Assembly (NCBI GenBank): GCA_032164245.1
Contig: JAVMKO010000006.1
Location: 759,001-823,000, forward strand
Direction of reading: 5' to 3'
Source of the DNA: Sternotherus odoratus
Lineage: Eukaryota; Chordata; Testudines; Kinosternidae
DNA length: 64,000 nucleotides
The notes under the pieces were generated by a model that was not told the DNA's origin, ran no database searches, and worked only from the letters and a program-made list of their open reading frames with translations. Of the stretch, positions 56,537 to 64,000 are shown in pieces (the stretch's first letter is position 1; each line of letters opens with the position of its first letter). The position numbers and the translations under genes were made by a program.

Positions 56537-57127
56537 GGCTTAAGAACATAAGAATGGTCACGCTGGGTCAGATCAAAGGTCCATCAAGCCCAGTGTCCTG
56601 TCTACTGACAGTGGCCAATGCCAGGTGCCCCAGAGGGAATGAACAGAACAGGGAATCATCAAGTGATCCATGCCCTGTCCCCCAGTCCCAGCTTCTCGCA
56701 AACAGAGGCTAGGGACACCATCCCTGCCCATCCTTGCTAATAGCCATTGATGGACCTGTCCTCCATGAATCTATCTAGCTCCCTTTTGAACCCCATTATA
56801 GTATTAGCCTTCACAGCACCCTCTGGCAAGGAGTTCCAGAGGTTGACAGTGTGTTGCATGAAAAAATACTTTCTTGTGTCTGTTTTAAACCTACTAATTT
56901 CATTTGGTAACCACTGGTTCATGTGTTATGAGGACTAAATGACACTTCCTCATTTACTTTCTCCACACCAGTCATGATTTTATAAACCTCTATCATATCC
57001 CCTCCTTAGTCCTATCTTTTACAAGCTGAAAAGTCCTAGTCTTATTAATCTTTCCTCATACAGAAGCCGTTCTATGCCTCTAACCATTTTTGTTGCCCTT
57101 TTCTGAACCTTTTCCAATTCCAGTATA
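56537..57127 (-). mobile_element. Younger CR1-type LINE nested in the old CR1 (minus)
   Basis: The 3' end is at 56537, with aagaacataagaatggtcac on the + strand, the reverse complement of the tail seen at 35.69-35.80 kb. The minus-strand frame at 56737-56922 reads 'FKTDTRKYFFMQHTVNLWNSLPEGAVKANTI', which is the CR1-type C-terminal signature. It is truncated on the 5' side near 57127, where the older CR1 resumes. Confidence 0.82.
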
Positions 57128-57385
57128 TCCAAGCTCTTTGAGTCTCCTCTCACAAGGTGGATTTTCCATTCCTCTGATCATCCTAGTCGCCCTTCTCTGC
57201 ACCTGTTCCAGTTTGAATTCATTCTTCTTAAACATGGGAGTCCAGAACTGCACACAGTATTCCAGATGAGATCTTGACAGCGCCTTGTACAATAGTACTA
57301 AACTTCCCTGTCTCTACTGGAAATACCTCATCTGATGCATCCTAGGACTGTGTTAGCCTTTTTCACGTCCATAATAATTAATGTG

Positions 57386-57556
57386 AATTTATAGATCTAA
57401 ATATATTTTTTCCTATTATCCCTGTTCTAAATAGATATTCCAGATTCAGATAATTTTGAATGTAACCAATAATTCCATCTAGATTTGGAGTCTCCTGTTT
57501 TGAAAGATACCAGACCACATAATAGTCTTTTGCCCACCTATTGAGTCATTTGCATG
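57386..57556. other. Unassigned DNA
   Basis: AT-rich spacer, no feature. Confidence 0.45.
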
Positions 57557-57625
57557 CAGGGTGACTAGATGTCCTGATATTATTGGGACTATCCTGATAT
57601 CCTAGGGGTTGTCTTCTACATGCTG
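57557..57625. mobile_element. Fragment of the hAT-type family (one end)
   Basis: The sequence cagggtgactagatgtcctg is followed by atattattgggactatcctg. This resembles the terminus of the 55.07-56.01 kb element with its repeated cgggac words decayed. Only one end is visible. Confidence 0.6.
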
Positions 57626-58390
57626 CTATGCCACCATCTCACCACCCCCAAATCCCACTTGTTTTGTGGTTATCCTAAGTGCATTTTCCTGATAAGAAGC
57701 TAGTATATCAGCTCACATAGAAGTGTGCAGTAGATATCCATTTGCTTTTACACAATAGCCAGATCCACCGAGAAAGACTTAAAACTACCGGTTTATGCAT
57801 GCACTCACTTTGTTTAATAATATGCAGTTTAAATCACAGTTAGCCCTGGCGTGGCTAGTGGTTGGTACAATGTCTCTAGAGTTGATTGCGTACTCAATTG
57901 TCCATATATGGTAGACTCAAGTGGAGTTGACCAGTCTGTTATTTACAGCAGGCTGTTTGAAATAAACGAATGAGACTAGAGTAGATTCCCACCCATAGGA
58001 AATAAACCATAGCATCACTGCTTCTGTTCAAACCTATGCTCCTGCCAAGGCGGAAAGCCGTGTGAGGCCAGCAGGCAAGTGGCCTGTATAAGGAGTGTAG
58101 GTTCAACACCTAAGTGACAATGTCGAGCTTTGTACCAATAGGGAGTGGCCACGACATTCTTCTGTCCTCAGATGGGCACAGGGGCTTTGGAGAGTTGTCA
58201 TTTAGTGGCACTTGCAGCAGGGAAGGAGCAGCCTGTGCTGCTGCCCCTCGCCTACCGGAAGCACCCTAGGGTGCTGGGCATGTGGCATCAGAGGAGCCAT
58301 GTTCTGAACAGATCATTGTCGGGAGGATGAAAACATCCATGTATGAGGGGGTCTGTTTGTTTTAATCTTCAGTCATTTCTGGTCCATCGG
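57626..58390. other. Unassigned DNA flanking the retrotransposon
   Basis: No recognisable feature. The last bases before 58391 should hold one copy of the retrotransposon TSD; its partner would lie outside the window. Confidence 0.45.
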
Positions 58391-59471
58391 TGTAAGAGGG
58401 GGAACCCCCAGCCTTTATGCTTTGAGTACAAAGGCTGGGCCTTTTTTATGCCAGACCAACAAGTCCTCCACCCCAAGACACCTCCACCTTGCCAGTTGGG
58501 GTTCTTGGGGTTACCAATCGCTGCCACCAATCGGGTATACTTCCAAAACCTTGGAGGGGCCCCCGATCTTCCCCTAACCCTGACTTTGTACCCCCTCCCT
58601 GGGTTTTAAAGTCAGAAACCGGAAAACTGCTTCTCTTCACCCTGACCAGCTGAAGGCAGAATTTCCTTAACCCTGTCTCTCTCAACCTGAGAGCCAGACC
58701 CTAACCTTGTACCCCTTTCTGGGTTTCCAAGTTAGATACCTGGAAGCTGCTTTCTGTCCTTCCCCGTCTCTGGCTGAAGGCAGACTTCCCTTAACCCTGA
58801 CTCTGTCTTCCTCCCTGGAAGACAAGTCAGATACCAGGGGCTATGCACTTCCCCCTACCTCCTCTCTTCCCTGTGAAGAGAGGAAAACCGACTGCTTCCT
58901 CCCTCCCCCGTCTAACCTGACAGTAAGGAGACACAGTCTTCACCCTCCAGCTAGGCCCCTAGCTGCCCTGGTTCCTATTCCCTTCCCTTCCCCCTTCCCA
59001 GACTGGAAGCAGAGAAAAACCCTAAGGGAAATAAACCAGACGGTTTTATAACTAGAAAATTTAATACAGAAAAAGGTTACAACAGAAATACAGACACTTT
59101 ACATTTGGGGGTTCCCACTTTGGTCTGAAAAGGAGAGAACATCCCAAAGGCACGGCTTATTAGAAGAATCAAATTGTAATACTCACATTAGCTAAGTAGA
59201 AGTATCAGAAAAAGGTAGAGCCATCTTTATAGCCAAAGATGGTCTAGAACCCTTGCCAGCTACCTTGGCAAGCTTCCTGCCTCATGTGCAGCCAAGATGG
59301 AGCTGACTGTTTTGCTCCTCCCTTCTTCTTGGGCTCGAGGCTCCTCCCTCCCTCATGGCAGAGAAACTCCCACGTCCTTTGTCTCAGACTACATAGCCCC
59401 CACCCAGGCAAGGCACACTGTATTAGATAACATAGCCCAACCCAGGCAAGGCACCCTTCATACTTATGACA
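58391..59471 (-). repeat. 3' LTR of the Gmr1-like element
   Basis: The LTR starts at 59471 (TGTCATAAGTA on the minus strand), immediately after a purine tract, so this boundary is firm. The distal end is best placed at 58391, where the minus strand reads ccctcttaca, giving TG...CA ends and 1081 bp. A TATA box (ctataaagatgg) lies near 59225-59235 and an ATTAAA-type polyadenylation signal near 59060. Three degenerate repeats of about 100-120 bp lie at 58.57-58.9 kb (words such as ctgggtt, aagtcaga and gctgaaggcaga). The distal end needs the 5' LTR for confirmation. Confidence 0.7.
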
Positions 59472-59486
59472 CGCCCCCCAAATCGC
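59472..59486 (-). promoter_or_regulatory. Polypurine tract
   Basis: The minus strand reads gatttggggggcg directly before the LTR start TGTCATAA. A purine run next to the 3' LTR is the primer for plus-strand DNA synthesis in LTR retroelements. It is short and has a G6 core. Confidence 0.75.
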
Positions 59487-59630
59487 AACCGGGATCTGGA
59501 GGACACGGGATGCGATTTCTTCCTGGGACTCTAGGAAAAAAACAGAGTTAAACACATGCATTTCTAAACATACTACTAGTTACAATAAAACTAATAGAAG
59601 GTTCCCACATTTCAAGGACAGTTTATGAAT

Positions 59631-62600
59631 TTATTCTGGGAAACTCTCACGGGAGAGCGCGTCAGCTACTTTATTGGAAGTCCCTGGAATGTGTTGTATT
59701 TCAAAATCAAAATCTTGGAGAGCTAAGCTCCAACGAAGAAGTTTTTTGTTGGTGTCGATGACACTATGAAGCCACTTCAGCGCAGCATGGTCGGTCTGGA
59801 GCTGGAACCGTCGTCCCCAAACGTACGGACGTAGCTTTTCCAGAGCGTACACAATGGCGTAGCATTTCTTTTCGGGAATGGACCAGTGGCTCTCCCTCTC
59901 AGACAGCTTCTTGCTGAGAAACACGACTGGGTGCAACTGTTGGTCGGGTCCTTTCTGCATTAACACTGCTCCCACACCACGATTAGAGGCGTCCGTGGTC
60001 ACTAGGAACGGTTGGTCAAAGTCTGGGGCCCTGAGCACAGGGTCAGACATGAGGGTCGTTTTAAGCTGGTTAAAGGCTTCTTGACACTGCTCAGTCCACT
60101 GGACTTGGGTTGGCTGGTTCTTTCGAGTTAAGTCAGTCAGTGGGGCGGCGATTTGACTGTAGTGTGGTACAAATCGCCTGTAGTATCCGGCCAAGCCCAA
60201 GAAGGATTGAACCTGTTTCTTGGACTTGGGGACAGGCCACTTTTGGATAGCATCCACTTTGGCCTGTAGGGGGTTGATAGTTCCCTGACCCACCTGATGT
60301 CCAAGGTAAGTCACTCTGTTGAGGCCTATTTGACACTTTTTAGCCTTAACAGTTAGCTTGGCCTCCTGGATGCGCTCAAAGACTTTCTGGAGATGTTCTA
60401 GGTGTTCTGCCCAGGAGTCAGAAAATACAGCCACATCATTAAGGTAGGCCACTGCATATTCTCCCAGTTCCACTAGGAGATTATCTACAAGTCTTTGGAA
60501 GGTTGCGGGTGCATTTCGCAGCCCGAAAGGGAGTACATTAAACTCATACAGTCCTGCATGAGTAATGAAGGCTGACTTTTTCTTGGCAGATTCCTCTAAC
60601 GGTACTTGCCAATATCCCTTGGTTAAGTCGAGGGTGGAGATGAACTGGGCCCGTCCCAGTTTCTCCAAAAGCTCATCCGTGCGAGGCATCGGATAGTTGT
60701 CAGGACGCGTCACCGCATTTAGCTTACGGTAGTCCACACAAAAGCGTATCTCCCCATCCGGTTTGGGGACTAGAACCACTGGAGATGCCCATGCACTTTG
60801 TGAAGGGCGGATTATACCCATCCCTAGCATGTCCCGGATCTCCCGTTCTATAGCCGCTTTGCCTTGTGGAGCCACTCGGTAATGTTGGGCCCTAATTGGG
60901 CGGGCATTACCGGTGTCAATGGAGTGGTATGCCCGTTCCGTGTGTCCTGGGGCGGTTGAGAATAGGGGTGCGAAGCTGGCACACAGGTCCTTGATCTGCT
61001 GGCGCTGCAGGCGTTCCAGAGTTATGGAGAAGTTTACCTCTCCCACGCCACCATCACGGTCCCCTTCGTAGTAGACCCCATCAGGCCACTCAGTGTCCTC
61101 GCTTCCCTGGGCTGTAAACTGACAAACCTTTAAGTCTCTGGAATGAAAAGGCTTTAGAGAGTTTACATGATACACTTTTGGTTTTCTGGGTGAGGTAGGG
61201 GATGCGATTAAGTAGTTAACTGCTCCCAGGCGTTCCTTGACCATAAAGGGTCCTTCCCATGACGCATCCATCTTATGGGCCTGGAGCACCTTTAAGATCA
61301 TTACCTGGTCCCCCACTTTAAAAGAACGCTCTCTGGCATGTTTGTCATACCAGGCCTTTTGCTCTTCCTGAGCATTCTCCAGGTTCTCTCTAGCAAGGGC
61401 TAAAGAAGTTCGGAGGGTGTTTTGTAAGTTGCTCACAAAGTCCAGAATGTTAGTCCCAGGAGGAGGCGTAAACCCCTCCCATTGTTGTTTCACCAACTGT
61501 AATGGCCCCTTAACCTCGCGGCCATACACCAGTTCAAAGGGTGAGAACCCTAAGCTAGGATGTGGTACAGCCCTGTAGGCAAAGAGCAACTGCTGTAACA
61601 CTAGGTCCCAATCATTGGAGTGTTCATTGACGAATTTACGTATCATGGCCCCCAAAGTTCCATTAAACTTCTCCACCATTCCATTGGTTTGATGGTGGTA
61701 AGGGGTGGCAACCAAGTGGTTCACCCCATGAGCTTCCCACAGATCTTTCATAGCCCCTGCCAGGAAATTGGTTCCTGAATCTGTGAGGATATCAGCGGGC
61801 CAACCTACCCTGGCAAAAATGTCAGTTAATGCCTGGCACACGCTTTTAGCCCTGGTGTTGCTGAGAGCTACAGCTTCTGGCCATCGGGTAGCGAAGTCCA
61901 TGAAAGTCAGTATGTACTGCTTTCCTCTGGGTGTCTTTTTTGGAAAAGGACCCAGGATATCTACAGCTACTTGCTGAAATGGAATCTTAATAATGGGGAG
62001 TGGCTGGAGAGGGGCCTTTACCTGATCTTGGGGTTTTCCCACCCTTTGGCACACCCCACAGGATCGGATATACTGAACAATGTCCTTGCCCATCCCTTTC
62101 CAGTGGAAAGACCTCCCCACACGGTCCTTGGTTCGGTTGATCCCGGCATGACCACTAGGGTGATCATGGGCTAAGCTTAGGAGCTTTGCCCGGTACTTAA
62201 TTGGAACTATCAACTGTTTCTGAGGCTGCCAGTCTACCCGGTGTCCCTTAGACAGAGTCTCCCTGTACAAGAGTCCCTTTTCAACCATAAACCTGGATCG
62301 ATTTGTGGCGCTGAGAGGCGGTTGGTCACTCCGGGCCACCGCCCAATCTTCCTGGAGACTTTCATCTGCTTCCTGTTCGGATTGGAACTGTTCTCTTGAC
62401 ACGGGAGACATCAGTTCCTCATTGGGTCGCGGACTTGGGTTGGGTTTCTCGGGAAGTGATGCGGGTGATGGGGTTGGTTCCGTTGGCGGTGGACCGCTCT
62501 CCGCTGGTGCACCGTTGTGGACCTCAGGCTCTGATGGAGCCTCTTGGGTAGATGGGGTTGCCAGCGCTGGGCCCAGTGTAGGCAATGGTTCTGGGGTTGG

Positions 62601-62855
62601 TTTCTTCACCAGTTCCGGTTCCGGGACTGGCTTTGGTGGGGTCTCTGGAGCTGGATCCTCCACGGCTGGTCCAGTCATTGGCAGGGTATCCGGCTCCACT
62701 ACCTCAGTCAGGGTGTCCGGCAACACAGTTGGCCCCCTGATGAATGGTTCAGGAACAGAGACAGGTGTGCAAGCTTTCTTAGTTTGGCTGCGGGTGATCA
62801 TTCCCACCCTCTTGCTTAGCTTCACCTTATTGACTAGATCATTCCCCAACAGCAT
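59631..62855 (-). CDS. pol: Pol of the Gmr1-like element: integrase, reverse transcriptase, RNase H
   Basis: The frame has 1074 codons from the chosen ATG, but it is open further upstream, and LLGND at residues 2-6 is the C-terminal block of the protease, so the ATG is probably not a real start. Residues 30-150 are a Pro/Glu-rich linker. Integrase follows: a zinc finger (H232, H236, C266, C269), a D299-D359-E395 triad with 35 residues between the last two, and a GPF module at 535-537. Reverse transcriptase covers about 605-850 (VPKPDGEIRFCVDYRKLN, LDLTKGYWQV, LPFGLRNAPATFQ). Its catalytic motif at 804-807 reads YLND, so the first of the two catalytic Asp residues is Asn. RNase H covers about 945-1070 (TDAS at 954, TDHAALKW, ADALSR). 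The Asn change predicts loss of polymerisation. Confidence 0.93.
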   Translation of the reverse strand: MLLGNDLVNKVKLSKRVGMITRSQTKKACTPVSVPEPFIRGPTVLPDTLTEVVEPDTLPMTGPAVEDPAPETPPKPVPEPELVKKPTPEPLPTLGPALATPSTQEAPSEPEVHNGAPAESGPPPTEPTPSPASLPEKPNPSPRPNEELMSPVSREQFQSEQEADESLQEDWAVARSDQPPLSATNRSRFMVEKGLLYRETLSKGHRVDWQPQKQLIVPIKYRAKLLSLAHDHPSGHAGINRTKDRVGRSFHWKGMGKDIVQYIRSCGVCQRVGKPQDQVKAPLQPLPIIKIPFQQVAVDILGPFPKKTPRGKQYILTFMDFATRWPEAVALSNTRAKSVCQALTDIFARVGWPADILTDSGTNFLAGAMKDLWEAHGVNHLVATPYHHQTNGMVEKFNGTLGAMIRKFVNEHSNDWDLVLQQLLFAYRAVPHPSLGFSPFELVYGREVKGPLQLVKQQWEGFTPPPGTNILDFVSNLQNTLRTSLALARENLENAQEEQKAWYDKHARERSFKVGDQVMILKVLQAHKMDASWEGPFMVKERLGAVNYLIASPTSPRKPKVYHVNSLKPFHSRDLKVCQFTAQGSEDTEWPDGVYYEGDRDGGVGEVNFSITLERLQRQQIKDLCASFAPLFSTAPGHTERAYHSIDTGNARPIRAQHYRVAPQGKAAIEREIRDMLGMGIIRPSQSAWASPVVLVPKPDGEIRFCVDYRKLNAVTRPDNYPMPRTDELLEKLGRAQFISTLDLTKGYWQVPLEESAKKKSAFITHAGLYEFNVLPFGLRNAPATFQRLVDNLLVELGEYAVAYLNDVAVFSDSWAEHLEHLQKVFERIQEAKLTVKAKKCQIGLNRVTYLGHQVGQGTINPLQAKVDAIQKWPVPKSKKQVQSFLGLAGYYRRFVPHYSQIAAPLTDLTRKNQPTQVQWTEQCQEAFNQLKTTLMSDPVLRAPDFDQPFLVTTDASNRGVGAVLMQKGPDQQLHPVVFLSKKLSERESHWSIPEKKCYAIVYALEKLRPYVWGRRFQLQTDHAALKWLHSVIDTNKKLLRWSLALQDFDFEIQHIPGTSNKVADALSRESFPE

Positions 62856-62871
62856 GGGAACGGAATAATCA

Positions 62872-64000
62872 TCATAGACTCCAAAAGTCCATATTCCTGA
62901 CCAGTTTTGGTACTGGACAGGTAAAGCGGCGGTAGGTAAGGCGATCCCTGCTGACTTGAACGGTTACTGTAGTCTTGTGGTTAATGAGCTGGGGGTCCAC
63001 AAGTGCTTCGTGGATAAGGGATACTTGAGCTCCAGAGTCTCTCCAAGCTGTAACTAGCTTCCCGCCCACTCTCACAGTTTCCCTCTGCTCTGCGGGTATC
63101 TGGGAGATATCTGGGCCTGAGTGTCTGGGGTGTGACTTTGGGGTGATGCACAGTGTGTGGTTGGAGTTCTGGGGGCAGTTAGCCCTTCTATGCCCCGGTT
63201 CGTTGCACTTGAAACATCTCCCCACCGTTGGGTTGTTTGGGCGAGGTTGGTTGCTGGATACTGCTGGGGTGATGAGAGGAGGTGGTTGGGGATTTCCTCG
63301 GGTCGTAGGTGGGGTTTGGGATTGTCCCCTCTGGGAGGGAGTGGTTCTGGATTGGCCCCTCTGGAATCCAGTCCCTTTGCTAGGCTCTTTACTTGCCTGT
63401 ACCCCCTCCATCCATTTGTGCCCAATTTTTCCTGCCTCGCGAAGATTCTTGGGTTTTCCATCTCGGATATACCTTGCTATTTCCTCAGGAACGCCAGTCA
63501 TGAACTGCTCCATTTGTACTAGGAACAACACGTCCGCCCCAGATTTGGCTTCTGCTCCCTCTGCCCAGGCCTCGCTCTCTTTTATAACGTTGTAGGCGTG
63601 CTGGGGGAAAGCTACAGTTGGGTTCCACCTGAGGGCCCTGAGCCGCTGACGGGCATGCTCGGGTGTTATTCCCATTCGCTGTCGGACTTCTTGTTTGAAG
63701 AGGGCATAGTCGTTTATGTGCTCTAGAGGCATTTCAGTTGCCACCTGAGACAATTGTCCACTGATTTGTGCCCTCAGGGCCACCATGTACTTGTCCACGG
63801 GAAGCTGGTACCCAATACAGGTCCTCTCAAAATTGGATAAGAAGTCCTCGACATCTTCGCCGACTTTGTAGAGAGGAAACTTTTTGGGAGGTAGAGCCGC
63901 ACCGAGAGAAGGGTCGTTAGGCGGAGCTACTGGTGGGTTCCCTGCAGCCTTTGCCATTTCTAGTTCATGTTTTCTTTGGTTGTCCTTCTCCCGCGCGGCA
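62872..64000 (-). CDS. gag: Gag and N-terminal protease of the Gmr1-like element (partial)
   Basis: The frame is open to the window edge, so the ATG at 63957 may be internal; numbering here starts from it. Residues 1-75 look like the N-terminal capsid domain. Residues about 80-185 resemble the SCAN fold (LFLVQMEQFMTGVPEEIARYI compared with the LLVLEQFL--LPEE-- pattern of SCAN), which fits the view that SCAN came from a Gmr1-like capsid. Residues 190-245 are Gln/Pro/Ser-rich. A CX2CX4HX4C zinc knuckle (CFKCNEPGHRRANC) lies at 248-261. The protease active-site motif DSGA is at 307-310. The frame then changes: the rest of the protease is in the pol frame, which is closed by a stop at 62964-62966, so the break lies at about 62940-62963. 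It lies within a domain, which argues for a mutation, not programmed frameshifting. Confidence 0.9.
   Translation of the reverse strand, partial: AAREKDNQRKHELEMAKAAGNPPVAPPNDPSLGAALPPKKFPLYKVGEDVEDFLSNFERTCIGYQLPVDKYMVALRAQISGQLSQVATEMPLEHINDYALFKQEVRQRMGITPEHARQRLRALRWNPTVAFPQHAYNVIKESEAWAEGAEAKSGADVLFLVQMEQFMTGVPEEIARYIRDGKPKNLREAGKIGHKWMEGVQASKEPSKGTGFQRGQSRTTPSQRGQSQTPPTTRGNPQPPPLITPAVSSNQPRPNNPTVGRCFKCNEPGHRRANCPQNSNHTLCITPKSHPRHSGPDISQIPAEQRETVRVGGKLVTAWRDSGAQVSLIHEALVDPQLINHKTTVTVQVSRDRLTYRRFTCPVPKLVRNMDFWSL

Larger units (their letters stand above)
54810..57385 (-). mobile_element. Old CR1-type LINE, minus, split by two later insertions
   Basis: Pieces of one minus-strand element lie at about 54.81-55.07, 56.01-56.54 and 57.13-57.39 kb. 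The first junction is clear: sequence up to cccgcaag at 55073 continues after 56012 with cctgcaagtgacctg. The second is at 56.54 and 57.13 kb, where 'cctccttttggctt' continues as 'aagctctttgagtctcctct'. The frame at 57080-57292 encodes '[20 protein letters not shown]' and 'VQRRATRMIRGMENPP', the CR1 ORF2 signature. The order of events is old CR1 first, then the hAT-type element and the younger CR1. Outer boundaries are approximate. Confidence 0.75.
58391..64000 (-). mobile_element. Gmr1-like Ty3/gypsy LTR retrotransposon, 5' end outside the window
   Basis: On the minus strand, from the right edge leftwards, the parts are Gag, protease, integrase, reverse transcriptase, RNase H, a polypurine tract and a 3' LTR. 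Most Ty3/gypsy elements place integrase last. Integrase before reverse transcriptase marks the Gmr1-like branch known from fish and other deuterostomes. Sequence identity of domains is shown by the zinc knuckle, DSGA, HHCC and DDE, LPFGL and RNase H motifs described in the individual entries. The two long frames and few lesions suggest a recent insertion. The 5' LTR, primer-binding site and N-terminal Gag lie beyond 64000. Confidence 0.92.

Noticed and set aside
60133..63595. Plus-strand frames opposite the retrotransposon
   Set aside because: They are antisense shadows of gag and pol with no domain of their own.
1..64000. CRISPR arrays, bacterial operons or phage genes
   Set aside because: No regularly spaced short repeats with unique spacers, no Shine-Dalgarno-led gene strings, and clear vertebrate transposons throughout.
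1..64000. tRNA or rRNA genes
   Set aside because: I looked for tRNA A/B-box and CCA-proximal patterns and for conserved rRNA words and saw none I would trust. A covariance-model scan would be needed to exclude a tRNA.

Overview
The window looks like nuclear DNA of a sauropsid, most likely a turtle. The grounds are many 5'-truncated CR1 LINEs on both strands, Penelope-like element (PLE) remnants, a nearly full-length Ty3/gypsy element of the Gmr1-like type, solo LTRs with 5-bp target-site duplications (TSDs), short hAT-type elements with 8-bp TSDs, and one large vertebrate-style CpG island. No species-diagnostic gene is visible. No bacterial, phage or CRISPR feature is present. I could not identify any host protein-coding exon with confidence. 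Most long open frames are by-products of GC-rich or tandem-repeat DNA; the only long frames that encode recognisable proteins belong to transposable elements.

Layout. 1-15.5 kb: unassigned intergenic or intronic DNA with CR1 fragments (0.95-1.19, 3.94-4.44 and 6.2-7.2 kb), an LTR-like fragment at 3.3-3.86 kb and a GC-rich, CpG-poor stretch with G-runs (9.5-15.5 kb). 15.55-19.55 kb: a roughly 4-kb CpG island, presumably the promoter and first exon(s) of an unidentified gene, with good splice donors on the + strand. 19.6-36 kb: mostly unassigned, with CR1 copies and, at 26.79-27.40 kb, a PLE 3' region that still encodes a GIY-YIG nuclease motif. 36.5-36.94 kb: a compound insertion in which two inverted PLE 3' ends enclose a second copy of sequence found at 40.2 kb, all inside a 12-bp TSD. 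39.4-41.1 kb: a 36-bp minisatellite and a TG-rich tract. 41.28-42.36 and 47.86-48.91 kb: two solo LTRs of one family in opposite orientation. 43.2-44.2 kb: a CR1 ORF1 fragment with zinc-finger, coiled-coil and SGNH-esterase parts. 45.7-47.3 and 51.6-52.4 kb: CR1 reverse-transcriptase fragments. 49.14-49.43 kb: a palindromic hAT-type MITE. 54.8-57.4 kb: an old CR1 split by a hAT-type element that carries a minisatellite, and by a younger CR1. 58.39 kb to the right edge: a minus-strand Gmr1-like retrotransposon.

How the elements work. The Gmr1-like element has the order Gag, protease, integrase, reverse transcriptase, RNase H, 3' LTR. Integrase before reverse transcriptase is the defining feature of that Ty3/gypsy branch. 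Its Gag C-terminal region resembles the SCAN domain. The copy is young but damaged: there is a frameshift inside the protease, and the reverse-transcriptase catalytic motif reads YLND rather than YLDD. The PLE 3' ends carry a hammerhead-ribozyme-like core, and they recur as back-to-back inverted pairs at three places. I consider these PLE structures the most unusual content of the window.
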